DNA of 64,000 bases from Ruminococcus bicirculans (ex Wegman et al. 2014) (GCF_000723465.1 NZ_HF545616.1:1860001-1924000), one strand, 5' to 3'. Counted from the stretch's first letter, positions 26,716 through 34,336 are shown. The notes: generated from the letters alone by a model not told the origin. Program-made: numbers and translations.

Positions 26716-26988
26716 ATGACAAATTTTAATGATTTTCTTGATGAACAGTTAAAAGATCCTAAGCTCAAAGCGGAATATGACGCACTTGAACCTGAGTTCA
26801 CAATAATTCAAACACTGATAGACGCTCGTAAAAAGAGCGGCATAACACAAAGTGAGCTTTCAAAGCTTACTGGAATTGCACAAGGCGATATAAGCAACAT
26901 TGAAACAGGGAATGCCAATCCTTCAATAAAAACGCTTCAAAGACTTGCCGCTGCTTTAGGCAAAAAACTTAAAATAGAATTTGTATAA
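26716..26988 (+). CDS. XRE-family antitoxin-like regulator (HigA-like, no partner toxin)
   Basis: 90 residues with a helix-turn-helix (TQSELSKLTGIAQGDISNIE and SIKTLQRLAAALGKKLKIEF) preceded by the EYDALEPEFTIIQTLIDARK segment typical of HigA-type antitoxins. The usual HigB/RelE toxin is absent on either side. It may be a third component of the hicAB locus or an orphan immunity gene. CGAAAGGATC is its ribosome site. Confidence 0.8.
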   Translation: MTNFNDFLDEQLKDPKLKAEYDALEPEFTIIQTLIDARKKSGITQSELSKLTGIAQGDISNIETGNANPSIKTLQRLAAALGKKLKIEFV

Positions 26989-26993
26989 AAGAG

Positions 26994-27024
26994 CCCCTAG
27001 TGTGTCACGGTGACACACTAGGGG
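26994..27024. terminator. 31-bp perfect palindrome (right repeat copy, possible terminator)
   Basis: 15-base arms 26994-27008 and 27010-27024 pair perfectly around a single central base. The inner 17 bases (27001-27017) are the reverse complement of 25946-25962. Only a TCATTTT tract follows, so termination would be modest. A 1-base loop is unusual for an RNA hairpin and suits a DNA cruciform or recombinase/protein site. Confidence 0.6.
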
Positions 27025-27081
27025 TCATTTTGCATTTATATATAAAAGATATATTCCCCACCATTAATTTCCGCAAAAGTA

Positions 27082-27110
27082 TTGACAAATTGACAAAATG
27101 GTGGTATAAT
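27082..27110 (+). promoter_or_regulatory. Consensus promoter of the ncRNA gene
   Basis: TTGACA (27082-27087), 17-base spacer, TATAAT (27105-27110). Start expected near 27117. Confidence 0.8.
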
Positions 27111-27116
27111 TAATAT

Positions 27117-27318
27117 ACAGAGGAAATTTAGAGGGCATAAAAAATTGCACCCTCTAAGGCTTATAAACTCTTGGAGGAGATTATAAGCCCAGCAGCACAG
27201 ATGTTCACAGCAACTGTGGAGCTTTCAGAGAATGCTATCCTCGTGCTCTATTATAGCACGTTGGAAATAGATTGTCAAGGGCTTTTCACGATGTCAAACA
27301 TCTGGAAAGCTCTTTTTG
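27117..27318 (+). ncRNA. Unidentified structured RNA gene, about 200 nt
   Basis: A complete transcription unit without a credible protein. After the promoter come stems 27128-27135/27150-27157 (8 bp), 27158-27166/27181-27189 (9 bp, directly stacked, with GGAGGAG in its loop), 27204-27210/27214-27220 and 27242-27247/27255-27260. It ends with an intrinsic terminator, outer arms 27278-27288 and 27303-27313, capped by GATG/CATC and followed by TTTTT. A 13-codon frame (TTG 27145, peptide LHPLRLINSWRRL) could be a leader peptide. A frame from ATG 27201 runs through the terminator and is rejected. The length resembles 6S RNA, but its long bulged rod is not evident. The class is unknown. Confidence 0.55.
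27250..27278 (-). promoter_or_regulatory. Consensus promoter opposing the ncRNA
   Basis: Minus strand TTGACA (27278-27273), 17 bases, TATAAT (27255-27250). Its transcript would start near 27243 and be antisense to the first 125 bases of the plus-strand RNA. No clear minus-strand terminator or protein is seen. Confidence 0.7.
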
Positions 27319-27789
27319 CTTTTAGCTGCTGATTCAACTCGTCAAAAATGCAGCTTGAAAATCGAATATCGTAAGTCCTCAAATAAGATTGAGATGAGGT
27401 CAACTGATGTGAAACACAAGCACAACAAGACATTGAGTTGTCTTTAAGTCGCTTAGAGCCATGACGTTCGTTACTGTTCAATCACGCCGATCAGGCATTC
27501 TTGACATTACAGAACATGAACACGAGCCAGCCAGTAACAGTTAAGCTAACTGCAAGCCTATGTGCCGACGCCACTATGGATTAACATCAGATGATTCGCC
27601 CAAGCTCCACAATGTGCAGCTGCCTTGACAAGGTCTAAGAGCGAAACGAAACAAATGTCACAAAACATATCCTAGCTTGTTACTACAAGCTTTCATATAT
27701 GCTCAGCAAGGATACTTAAAGATACTTGCTGAGGAAAGTCCACATTTTTTATATCCTGTGGATTTTCCTTTGTGAGTATCGAAAATGAT
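27319..27789. other. Hairpin-rich noncoding block next to tRNA-Arg
   Basis: 471 bases with no convincing gene on either strand. Perfect or near-perfect stems include CTCAGCAAG/CTTGCTGAG around 27702-27732, GGAAAGTCCACA/TGTGGATTTTCC around 27733-27768 (one wobble), GCTTGT/ACAAGC near 27674-27690 and CAGTTA/TAACTG near 27537-27552. It may be a large structured RNA or the integration edge of the ICE. A weak 68-residue minus-strand frame (27275-27481) has no ribosome site. Confidence 0.45.
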
Positions 27790-27866
27790 TGGTGCGCCAG
27801 AAGGGACTCGAACCCCCGACCTACTGGTTCGTAGCCAGTCACTCTATCCAGCTGAGCTACTGGCGC
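27790..27866 (-). tRNA. tRNA-Arg(ACG)
   Basis: The minus strand folds into a full cloverleaf: acceptor GCGCCAG/CTGGCGC, anticodon loop CTACGAA (anticodon ACG), T arm GGTTCGAGTCC, encoded CCA at 27792-27790. Its 3' end points toward the ICE integrase, the usual orientation for a tRNA attachment site. Confidence 0.97.
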
Positions 27867-27879
27867 ATTCAACTCTAAT

Positions 27880-27908
27880 ATTATATCATATGCAAGCCCC
27901 TTTGTCAA
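27880..27908 (-). promoter_or_regulatory. tRNA-Arg promoter
   Basis: Minus strand TTGACA (27908-27903), 17 bases, TATAAT (27885-27880). Confidence 0.8.
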
Positions 27909-28108
27909 TGAGTTAATGGAATTTCTCTGCTTATTTTACAAAATGTTCACATCGTTTCTTGTAGCTTCACACCTTTATCCGCCCTTTAAATTCCATTGTT
28001 TTTCACACTTTTTGTCAATCAAGTGTTTGTAATCATTTGTAATACTTTTTCGGCAAACTGCTCTGTTTTTAACCGGAATTTTTGTAGATTATTTATCATT
28101 CTATGCCC

Positions 28109-28194
28109 TTGACTTATATTCTGATTGTGGTATAATAGTAAATGTTCAATATTATGTTATGACAAAAGCAGCCAACCACAATATATAGTGGTTG
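28109..28194 (+). promoter_or_regulatory. nrdD promoter and NrdR-box-like palindromes
   Basis: TTGACT (28109-28114), 16 bases, TATAAT (28131-28136). Downstream, arms CAACCAC (28173-28179) and GTGGTTG (28188-28194) enclose AATATATA, matching the NrdR-box pattern (CACAATATATAGTG). A degenerate second box lies near 28145-28160, about 32 bases upstream centre to centre, the usual NrdR pair spacing. The rest of 27909-28108 is AT-rich and shows nothing else. Confidence 0.55.
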
Positions 28195-28223
28195 AGCAGG
28201 ATAGAATGAAAGGAAGAGTATAG

Positions 28224-30398
28224 GTGAAGATAATAAAAAGAAGCGGCGCTGAGAATACGTTCGATAAGGAAAAGATAGAAAATGCCGTTGCGAAAGCTAA
28301 TATCACTGTGGAGGAAAAGGATAGGCTCTCTGAGGGAGAAATAGGAGAGATAGCACAGAATATAGAGGACAAATGCTCTGAAATGAATAGGGCTATGGAC
28401 GTTGAAACTATTCAGGACTGGGTGGAAGCCGATATCATGCGCCACGGCAAGTATACAGTGGCAAAGCATTATATCACATACCGCTATGAGCGTTCTATCG
28501 TCAGACAGGCTAATACTACTGACAAGCAGATACTTTCTCTTCTTAACTTCGAGAACGAGGAAGTCAAGCAGGAAAATTCCAATAAGAACCCTACTGTCAA
28601 TTCAGTTCAGAGGGATTATATGGCAGGTGAAGTGAGCAAGGATATCACAAGAAGATTTTTGCTTCCTGACGATATAGTTGAAGCCCACGAAAAAGGTCTG
28701 ATACATTTCCACGACGCCGATTATTTCGCTCAGCATATGCACAACTGCTGTCTTGTAAATCTTGAGGATATGCTCCAGAACGGCACTGTCATAAGCGAGG
28801 TCATGATAGAAAAGCCACACAGCTTCTCTACAGCCTGCAATATCGCTACACAATCTATCGCTCAGATAGCTTCTTCACAGTATGGCGGACAGAGTATCAC
28901 ACTTTCCCACCTTGCTCCGTTCGTTCAGATATCCCGTGATAAATACCGCCGTGAGGTAAAAAAGGAGTTCGCAGAGCTTAATATCCCTGCCGACGAGGAT
29001 ACTATAAATAAGGTAGCCGAAATGAGAGTAAAGGCTGAGATAGTTCAGGGCGTTCAGATGATACAGTATCAGGTCATCACTCTTATGACAACAAATGGTC
29101 AAGCACCTTTCGTTACTGTTTTCATGTACCTTGACGAAGTCCCTGAGGGGCAGACAAGAGATGACCTTGCGGCTATCATAGAGGAAATGCTCAGACAGCG
29201 TATCCAAGGCGTAAAGAACGAAAAGGGCGTTTATATCACCCCTGCGTTCCCTAAGCTAATATATGTCCTTGAAGAGGACAACATAAGAGAAGGCTCAAAA
29301 TATTGGGAGCTTACAAAGCTTGCTGCAAAGTGTACCGCAAAGAGAATGGTTCCTGACTATATAAGTGAAAAGAAAATGAAGGAGCTTAAGGTAGACAAGA
29401 ACGGCAATGGTCAGTGCTACCCTTGCATGGGCTGCAGAAGCTTCCTTACAACATATCTTGACGAAAACGGCAAGCCTAAATATTACGGCAGATTCAATCA
29501 GGGCGTTGTTACAATAAACCTTGTGGACGTTGCCTGCTCGTCATATAAGGATATGGATAAGTTCTGGAAGATATTTGATGAAAGACTTGAGCTTTGCAGA
29601 CGTGCGCTTATGCTCCGTCACGAAAGACTTAAAGGCACTCCGTCAGACGTTGCGCCTATTCTTTGGCAGAACGGTGCATTGGCAAGGCTTAAAAAGGGCG
29701 AAACTATCGACAAGCTCCTGTTCGGCGGATATTCCACCATATCACTTGGCTATGCAGGTCTTTGCGAATGCGTAAGATACATGACGGGCAAGTCACACAC
29801 AGACCCTTCAGCAACTCCTTTTGCACTTGAAGTTATGCAGCACCTTAATGACGCCTGCGCAAAGTGGAGAGCAGAAACAAACATAGATTTCAGCCTTTAC
29901 GGCACGCCATTGGAGTCCACAACATACAAATTTGCAAGATGTTTGCAGAAGCGTTTCGGTGTTATCGAGGGTGTAACAGACAGAAACTACATCACAAACA
30001 GCTATCATATCCATGTTACCGAGAACATCGACGCATTTGACAAGCTCACCTTTGAGTCACAGTTCCAGGCTCTCTCACCAGGAGGAGCTATCAGCTATGT
30101 GGAAGTGCCGAATATGCAGAACAACATAGAGGCGGTCCTTGCAGTTATGCAGCATATTTACGACAACATCATGTATGCAGAGCTTAACACAAAGAGCGAC
30201 TACTGTCAGAAGTGCGGTTTTGACGGTGAGATAAAGATAGTAGAAGATGACGGCAAGCTTGTATGGGAGTGTCCGAACTGCGGCAACAGAGATCAGAACA
30301 CTCTGAACGTTGCAAGGCGCACCTGTGGCTACATCGGCACGCAGTTCTGGAATCAGGGCAGGACTCAAGAGATAAAGGAGAGAGTTTTGCATTTGTGA
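28224..30398 (+). CDS. nrdD: Anaerobic ribonucleoside-triphosphate reductase
   Basis: 724 residues from GTG 28224, preceded by AAAGGAAG. An N-terminal ATP-cone (MKIIKRSGAENTFDKEKIE, about 1-90) is followed by the glycyl-radical barrel and a C-terminal zinc site with CQKCG and CPNCG. The radical glycine is in RRTCGYIG near the end. It makes deoxynucleotides without oxygen and needs the activase NrdG, encoded 255 bases downstream under its own promoter. NrdR-like boxes upstream suggest dATP-responsive repression. Confidence 0.97.
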   Translation: MKIIKRSGAENTFDKEKIENAVAKANITVEEKDRLSEGEIGEIAQNIEDKCSEMNRAMDVETIQDWVEADIMRHGKYTVAKHYITYRYERSIVRQANTTDKQILSLLNFENEEVKQENSNKNPTVNSVQRDYMAGEVSKDITRRFLLPDDIVEAHEKGLIHFHDADYFAQHMHNCCLVNLEDMLQNGTVISEVMIEKPHSFSTACNIATQSIAQIASSQYGGQSITLSHLAPFVQISRDKYRREVKKEFAELNIPADEDTINKVAEMRVKAEIVQGVQMIQYQVITLMTTNGQAPFVTVFMYLDEVPEGQTRDDLAAIIEEMLRQRIQGVKNEKGVYITPAFPKLIYVLEEDNIREGSKYWELTKLAAKCTAKRMVPDYISEKKMKELKVDKNGNGQCYPCMGCRSFLTTYLDENGKPKYYGRFNQGVVTINLVDVACSSYKDMDKFWKIFDERLELCRRALMLRHERLKGTPSDVAPILWQNGALARLKKGETIDKLLFGGYSTISLGYAGLCECVRYMTGKSHTDPSATPFALEVMQHLNDACAKWRAETNIDFSLYGTPLESTTYKFARCLQKRFGVIEGVTDRNYITNSYHIHVTENIDAFDKLTFESQFQALSPGGAISYVEVPNMQNNIEAVLAVMQHIYDNIMYAELNTKSDYCQKCGFDGEIKIVEDDGKLVWECPNCGNRDQNTLNVARRTCGYIGTQFWNQGRTQEIKERVLHL

Positions 30399-30444
30399 TT
30401 TTTAGGAAAACCCAAAAATTTTTTTGAGCGATTTTCAAAAAAAG

Positions 30445-30625
30445 TGAACATTATAGCCGTTAAAACTCAAAAGTTCAAAAATCACAACTCGTCAAAAAAA
30501 TGAACATTATAGCAAGGAAAACTCAAAAATTCAAAACTGCAAAATCCGAAAATAATGAACATTATTATTGACATAAAACAGCAAACAGCATATAACTATC
30601 GGGGCAATACAAAATCGTATTGCCC
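30445..30625 (+). promoter_or_regulatory. nrdG control region: three direct repeats, promoter, leader hairpin
   Basis: TGAACATTAT occurs at 30445, 30501 and 30556. The first two continue with AGC and then AAAACTCAAAA and TTCAAAA words, so the repeat is about 36 bases with a 55-56 base period. The third ends three bases before the -35 TTGACA (30568-30573); TATAAC follows after 17 bases (30591-30596). GGGCAATAC (30602-30610) and GTATTGCCC (30617-30625) form a 9-bp hairpin at the transcript start. No T tract follows, so it is not a terminator. Confidence 0.6.
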
Positions 30626-30653
30626 TGCGTTGTATGTATGAAAGGAGCGGAAA

Positions 30654-31172
30654 ATGAATTATTGTGAGATAAAGAAAACCGATATCGCCAATGGCTCAGG
30701 AGTGAGGGTCACGCTGTTCGTATCAGGCTGCAGACACCACTGCAAGGGCTGTTTTCAGCCTGACACTTGGAACTTTGACTACGGCAAGCCTTTCACAGAT
30801 ACCACCGCAGACGAGATAATTAACGCCCTCTCAAAGGGCTATATAAAAGGACTTACGCTCCTTGGCGGCGAGCCTATGGAGCCTGAGAACCAGCCTGAGC
30901 TTACAAAACTCCTCCGCCGTGTGAAAACCGAACTTCCCGACAAGGACGTGTGGTGCTACACAGGCTGTACCCTTGAAACTGACCTGCTTGCAGGCTCAAA
31001 GTCACCATACAGAACGCAGTACACAGACGAAATGCTGAGCCTTATCGACTACCTCGTTGACGGCGAATTTGTTCTCGAAAAGAAAAACATCTCACTGAAA
31101 TTCAGAGGATCTGAAAATCAGAGGATACTTCATAAAGAGGACGGGGTTTGGCTGCCTTGCGAAGATATGTAA
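30654..31172 (+). CDS. nrdG: Anaerobic ribonucleotide reductase activating protein
   Basis: 172 residues. Radical-SAM CxxxCxxC is present in CRHHCKGC (about residues 26-33), with a GGEP motif (LLGGEPMEP). It reduces S-adenosylmethionine to install the glycyl radical on NrdD. AAAGGAGCGG precedes ATG 30654. The pairing with nrdD is standard; here the two are separated by a regulatory spacer. Confidence 0.95.
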   Translation: MNYCEIKKTDIANGSGVRVTLFVSGCRHHCKGCFQPDTWNFDYGKPFTDTTADEIINALSKGYIKGLTLLGGEPMEPENQPELTKLLRRVKTELPDKDVWCYTGCTLETDLLAGSKSPYRTQYTDEMLSLIDYLVDGEFVLEKKNISLKFRGSENQRILHKEDGVWLPCEDM

Positions 31173-31177
31173 AACAA

Positions 31178-31216
31178 AACCGCTCCCCGTGACATCACGA
31201 AGAGCGGTTATTTTTA
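31178..31216 (+). terminator. nrdG terminator
   Basis: AACCGCTC (31178-31185) pairs with GAGCGGTT (31202-31209), followed by ATTTTTATT. Confidence 0.85.
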
Positions 31217-31220
31217 TTGC

Positions 31221-31244
31221 GTAGGTGCGACCTAAGGTCGCCCG
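31221..31244 (+). repeat. 24-bp palindromic repeat, copy 1
   Basis: GTAG-G-TGCGACC-TAA-GGTCGC-CCG form of the dispersed repeat also found at 37215, 57651 and 58018. The GTAG/CG asymmetric ends give it a direction; this copy is in plus orientation. Confidence 0.75.
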
Positions 31245-31276
31245 CCTTGAAACTTTTATAAGATAACTCTACAGCC

Positions 31277-33850
31277 TTACTTTTCAGACTTTGTAAAGAA
31301 TATCGCCTTTATAAGCTGGATAACGAGCATAGAGCCAAAGCTTAGAATGTATATCCATGCAAACTGCATACCTGTCATGTCTGCTATCTTGAAAAGTCCC
31401 TTGAGTTGTGGAACGAGCAGAACGGAGTTTAAAAATACCATTCCAAGACCGAACGCCATAAGACCGAACTTGTTGTTGAAAAAGTCCTTTGAGAAGATAA
31501 CAGGACCTTTTTTCTTGCAGGAGAATCCGTGGAACAATCTTGCAGAGCAAAGCACTGCGAATGCCATCGTCATACCAAGAGCTGCGCTTGTCTTGTTTCC
31601 CATAAGGAAAGCCGAAGCTACTGCTATCGCTATAACTACGCCATACAATGCTATCTCGCCCAGGAAAGGACGTGTGAGTATAGATTCATTTGCGTTTCTC
31701 GGCTTGCGTTTCATGACCTCTTCGGAGTGAGGTTCAAGACCCAAACCGATAGCAGGAAGCGAGTCTGTGAGCAGATTAATAAACAGCAAATGTATTGCCG
31801 CAAACGGAACAGGAAGTCCAAGCAGTGAGTTGAAAAGCACCACAAGAATTGCCGCAAAGTTGCCCGAAAGCAGGAAGAGTATAGCCTTTTTAATGTTCTC
31901 GTAAATGTTTCTTCCGTTTCTTATCGCCTTGACTATAGTTGCGAAGTTATCGTCTGCAAGCACCATTGAGGCAGCGTCCTTCGATACTTCCGTACCTGTG
32001 ATGCCCATTGCAACGCCCACATCAGCCTGCTTTAACGCAGGTGCGTCGTTCACTCCGTCGCCTGTCATGGAAACTATACAGCCGTTTGCCTGCCAAGCCT
32101 TTACGATCCTTATTTTATGCTCAGGTGTAACACGAGCGTAAACAGCCTTGTCCTTTACAAAGTCAACAAGCTCTTCGTCTGAATAAGCGTCAAGCTCGTG
32201 ACCCTCAACAGCCTTTGAGTGGTCGTCAAGAATACCTATCTCACGGGCAATAGCCGAAGCCGTAACGATATGGTCGCCTGTTATCATGACTGGCTTTATG
32301 CCTGCCTTGCGGCATTCCGCAACAGCCGCCTTTGATTCCTCTCTCGGAGGATCCATCATAGCAATAAGACCGACAAACTCCAATCCGTCCTCGTCCTCTG
32401 GACATACGGTATCCTTGTCGAATTTTTTCTCTGCAAATGCAAGTATACGCAGACCTTTTTCCGAAAGCTCTGCCACACGCTGGGTTATAACAGCCTTTTC
32501 CTCGTCGCTTGAAGTTATCCTGTTTATAAGAACGTCAGCCGCACCCTTTACATATAGCACCTTTTCGCCGTCGATAACGTGCAGAGTTGACATAAGCTTT
32601 CTGTCTGAATCAAATGGTATCTCAGAAATTCTAGGGAGATCTTCCCTCACCTTGTCAGTGTCGATACCAAGCTTTGTGCCGAAGTTGATAAGAGCCGTTT
32701 CTGTAGGGTCGCCTATCTCAACGCCGTCTTTACAGCTTGAATCGTTGCAAAGGATCATGGCTCTTGACATTATCTTTGTTTTCTCATCATCAAGATCAAC
32801 CGCGTCAGTGTCGATTATCCTGCCGTCTACCATTATTTTTCTAACTGTCATCTTGTTCTGTGTCAGTGTACCGGTCTTGTCAGAGCATATTACAGAAACG
32901 CTGCCCAAACCCTCAACAGCTTGAAGCTTTCTTATGATAGCGTTTTCCTTTGACATTTTCTGTGTGCCGAAAGAAAGCACAATAGTAACGATAGAGCTGA
33001 GAGCCTCAGGAATAGCCGCAACAGCAAGTGCGATAGCGAACATGAACGAATCCATAAGCTGGCCGCCACGAAGCATACTAAGTCCGAACACTACTGCACA
33101 GACAATAAGTATAGCAATGGAAAGCTTTTTGCCGAACTCGTCAAGCGTGTTCTGGAGAGGCGTTTTTCTCTCTGATGCGTTTTGGATAAGTGAAGCTATC
33201 TTGCCCACCTCAGTGTCCATACCAACCTCAGTGACAAGCATTTTTCCTCTGCCGTATGTGACAAAAGAGCCTGAATAAACCATGTTAGCACGTTCAGCAA
33301 GAGGCTTTTCGCCCTCTATATCGCTCATATCCTTGTCGATATTAACGCTCTCGCCTGTGAGTGCAGACTCGTTCACCTGTACAGAAGCGCACTCTACGAG
33401 CCGTCCGTCTGCACATATCTGGTCGCCCGCCTCGATAAGAAGAATGTCGCCCACTGCGATCTCCTCAGAGGGGATAATGACCTTTTCACCGTTACGAAGC
33501 GCCTTAGCCGTCGGTGCAGAAAGCTTTTTAAGGTTCGTCAGTGACTTTTCAGCCTTGACGGTCTGAACTGTACCCAAAATAGCGTTCATTGTGATAACAA
33601 CGAGAATTACTGCACAGCTCTCAACATCTTTCATGAAAGCTGAAACTATCGCAGCAATAATGAGTATAAGCACAAGGAAGTCCTTATACTGCTCTAAAAA
33701 TATCATTGGAATGGACTTTTTCTTGCCCTCCGTGATAACATTTCGTCCGAACTTTTCGCAGTTTTTCACTGCCTGCTCGGTTGAAAGACCATTTTCACCT
33801 GATGAAAACTCAGTGTAAAGCTGGTCAAGTTTTTTTTGATACTGCTTCAT
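31277..33850 (-). CDS. P-type cation ATPase, Ca2+/Mn2+ exporter type
   Basis: 857 residues of the P2A class: actuator domain with TGES (SALTGESVNI), IPEAL in the metal-binding helix, phosphorylation motif SDKTGTLTQNK, TGDGVNDAPALKQADVG hinge and ten membrane helices. Such pumps export Ca2+ and, in several Firmicutes, Mn2+. The yybP-ykoY riboswitch directly upstream argues for manganese export here. Substrate choice cannot be read from the helix residues alone. Confidence 0.9.
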   Translation of the reverse strand: MKQYQKKLDQLYTEFSSGENGLSTEQAVKNCEKFGRNVITEGKKKSIPMIFLEQYKDFLVLILIIAAIVSAFMKDVESCAVILVVITMNAILGTVQTVKAEKSLTNLKKLSAPTAKALRNGEKVIIPSEEIAVGDILLIEAGDQICADGRLVECASVQVNESALTGESVNIDKDMSDIEGEKPLAERANMVYSGSFVTYGRGKMLVTEVGMDTEVGKIASLIQNASERKTPLQNTLDEFGKKLSIAILIVCAVVFGLSMLRGGQLMDSFMFAIALAVAAIPEALSSIVTIVLSFGTQKMSKENAIIRKLQAVEGLGSVSVICSDKTGTLTQNKMTVRKIMVDGRIIDTDAVDLDDEKTKIMSRAMILCNDSSCKDGVEIGDPTETALINFGTKLGIDTDKVREDLPRISEIPFDSDRKLMSTLHVIDGEKVLYVKGAADVLINRITSSDEEKAVITQRVAELSEKGLRILAFAEKKFDKDTVCPEDEDGLEFVGLIAMMDPPREESKAAVAECRKAGIKPVMITGDHIVTASAIAREIGILDDHSKAVEGHELDAYSDEELVDFVKDKAVYARVTPEHKIRIVKAWQANGCIVSMTGDGVNDAPALKQADVGVAMGITGTEVSKDAASMVLADDNFATIVKAIRNGRNIYENIKKAILFLLSGNFAAILVVLFNSLLGLPVPFAAIHLLFINLLTDSLPAIGLGLEPHSEEVMKRKPRNANESILTRPFLGEIALYGVVIAIAVASAFLMGNKTSAALGMTMAFAVLCSARLFHGFSCKKKGPVIFSKDFFNNKFGLMAFGLGMVFLNSVLLVPQLKGLFKIADMTGMQFAWIYILSFGSMLVIQLIKAIFFTKSEK

Positions 33851-33941
33851 AAAATACCACCTTTTTTATTTTTTCCTGTAGTCGCTGCCGATATACCCTT
33901 CCAAGCCTCCTTTTCTCATAGGCTCAGTAAAATAAACGCAT

Positions 33942-34090
33942 AAAAAATCGGCAAGACGTTTATTGGGTAAACTGCGCCTGTGGCAATTTAATCAATAAAA
34001 GTCTCGCCGTTTAGATATGCAGCGGTCCCTCATCGGAACGTACTGACGCAAACATAAACGGATCTCTCCGCCAGCTACTCTCTTTTACTA
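33942..34090 (-). ncRNA. yybP-ykoY (Mn2+) riboswitch with terminator
   Basis: Reading the minus strand from about 34090: GAGAGTAGC, GCGTCAGTACG, GGGACCGC and GGCGAGACTTTTA appear in the order of the yybP-ykoY aptamer (GGGGAGUAGC, GUCGUCAnUACG, CCGGC, GCAAGACCUUU). The last aptamer strand CGGCGAGAC (34011-34003) can instead pair with GTCTTGCCG (33957-33949), followed by ATTTTTTA, an intrinsic terminator. Mn2+ binding would stabilise the aptamer and free the ATPase gene for expression. Alignment was by eye. Confidence 0.85.
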
Positions 34091-34097
34091 TGAGGTT

Positions 34098-34126
34098 ATT
34101 ATAACCTATATTTTTGATTTTGTCAA
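34098..34126 (-). promoter_or_regulatory. Promoter of the Mn2+ riboswitch/ATPase unit
   Basis: Minus strand TTGACA (34126-34121), 17 bases, TATAAT (34103-34098). Confidence 0.85.
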
Positions 34127-34216
34127 TAGTTTTTTATATATTTTATTGTAAATTTGCAACGCTTCATATCATCAAAAAAGTGAGTCTTTGAAGCCTGACT
34201 TTTGTATAAAAAGTCC

Positions 34217-34308
34217 TTGGACGTATGAAAAAATATATGGTATAATAATTATAACAATGAGCAGCGACAGCGTAAGTCCGATTGTATTCGGACTTGTGCT
34301 GTTTTTTT
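34217..34308 (+). promoter_or_regulatory. MATE gene promoter and leader terminator
   Basis: TTGGAC (34217-34222), 18 bases, TATAAT (34241-34246). About 15 bases after the expected start begins a 14-pair stem (34267-34280 with 34289-34302, two wobbles), followed by seven T (34302-34308), a strong intrinsic terminator upstream of the MATE ribosome site. Expression therefore requires readthrough or refolding. The ligand or factor is unknown. Confidence 0.7.
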
Positions 34309-34336
34309 ATGCGCAAAAAACGGGAGGTAATGAAAT

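Noticed and set aside
27201-27332. 43-codon plus-strand frame starting MFTATVELSEN, considered as a type I toxin
   Set aside because: It reads through the RNA's intrinsic terminator and has no ribosome site at the proper distance.
27275-27481. 68-codon minus-strand frame
   Set aside because: TTG start without a ribosome site, no family resemblance, and its codons overlap several hairpins.
27728-27770. GAGGAAAGTCCA resembles the conserved 5' region of RNase P RNA
   Set aside because: The rest of RNase P would have to run through the tRNA-Arg gene on the opposite strand, and no other conserved RNase P segment is visible.
30445-30565. Three regularly spaced repeats considered as a CRISPR array
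   Set aside because: Only three degenerate AT-rich copies, with the intervals partly shared, and no cas gene in the window.
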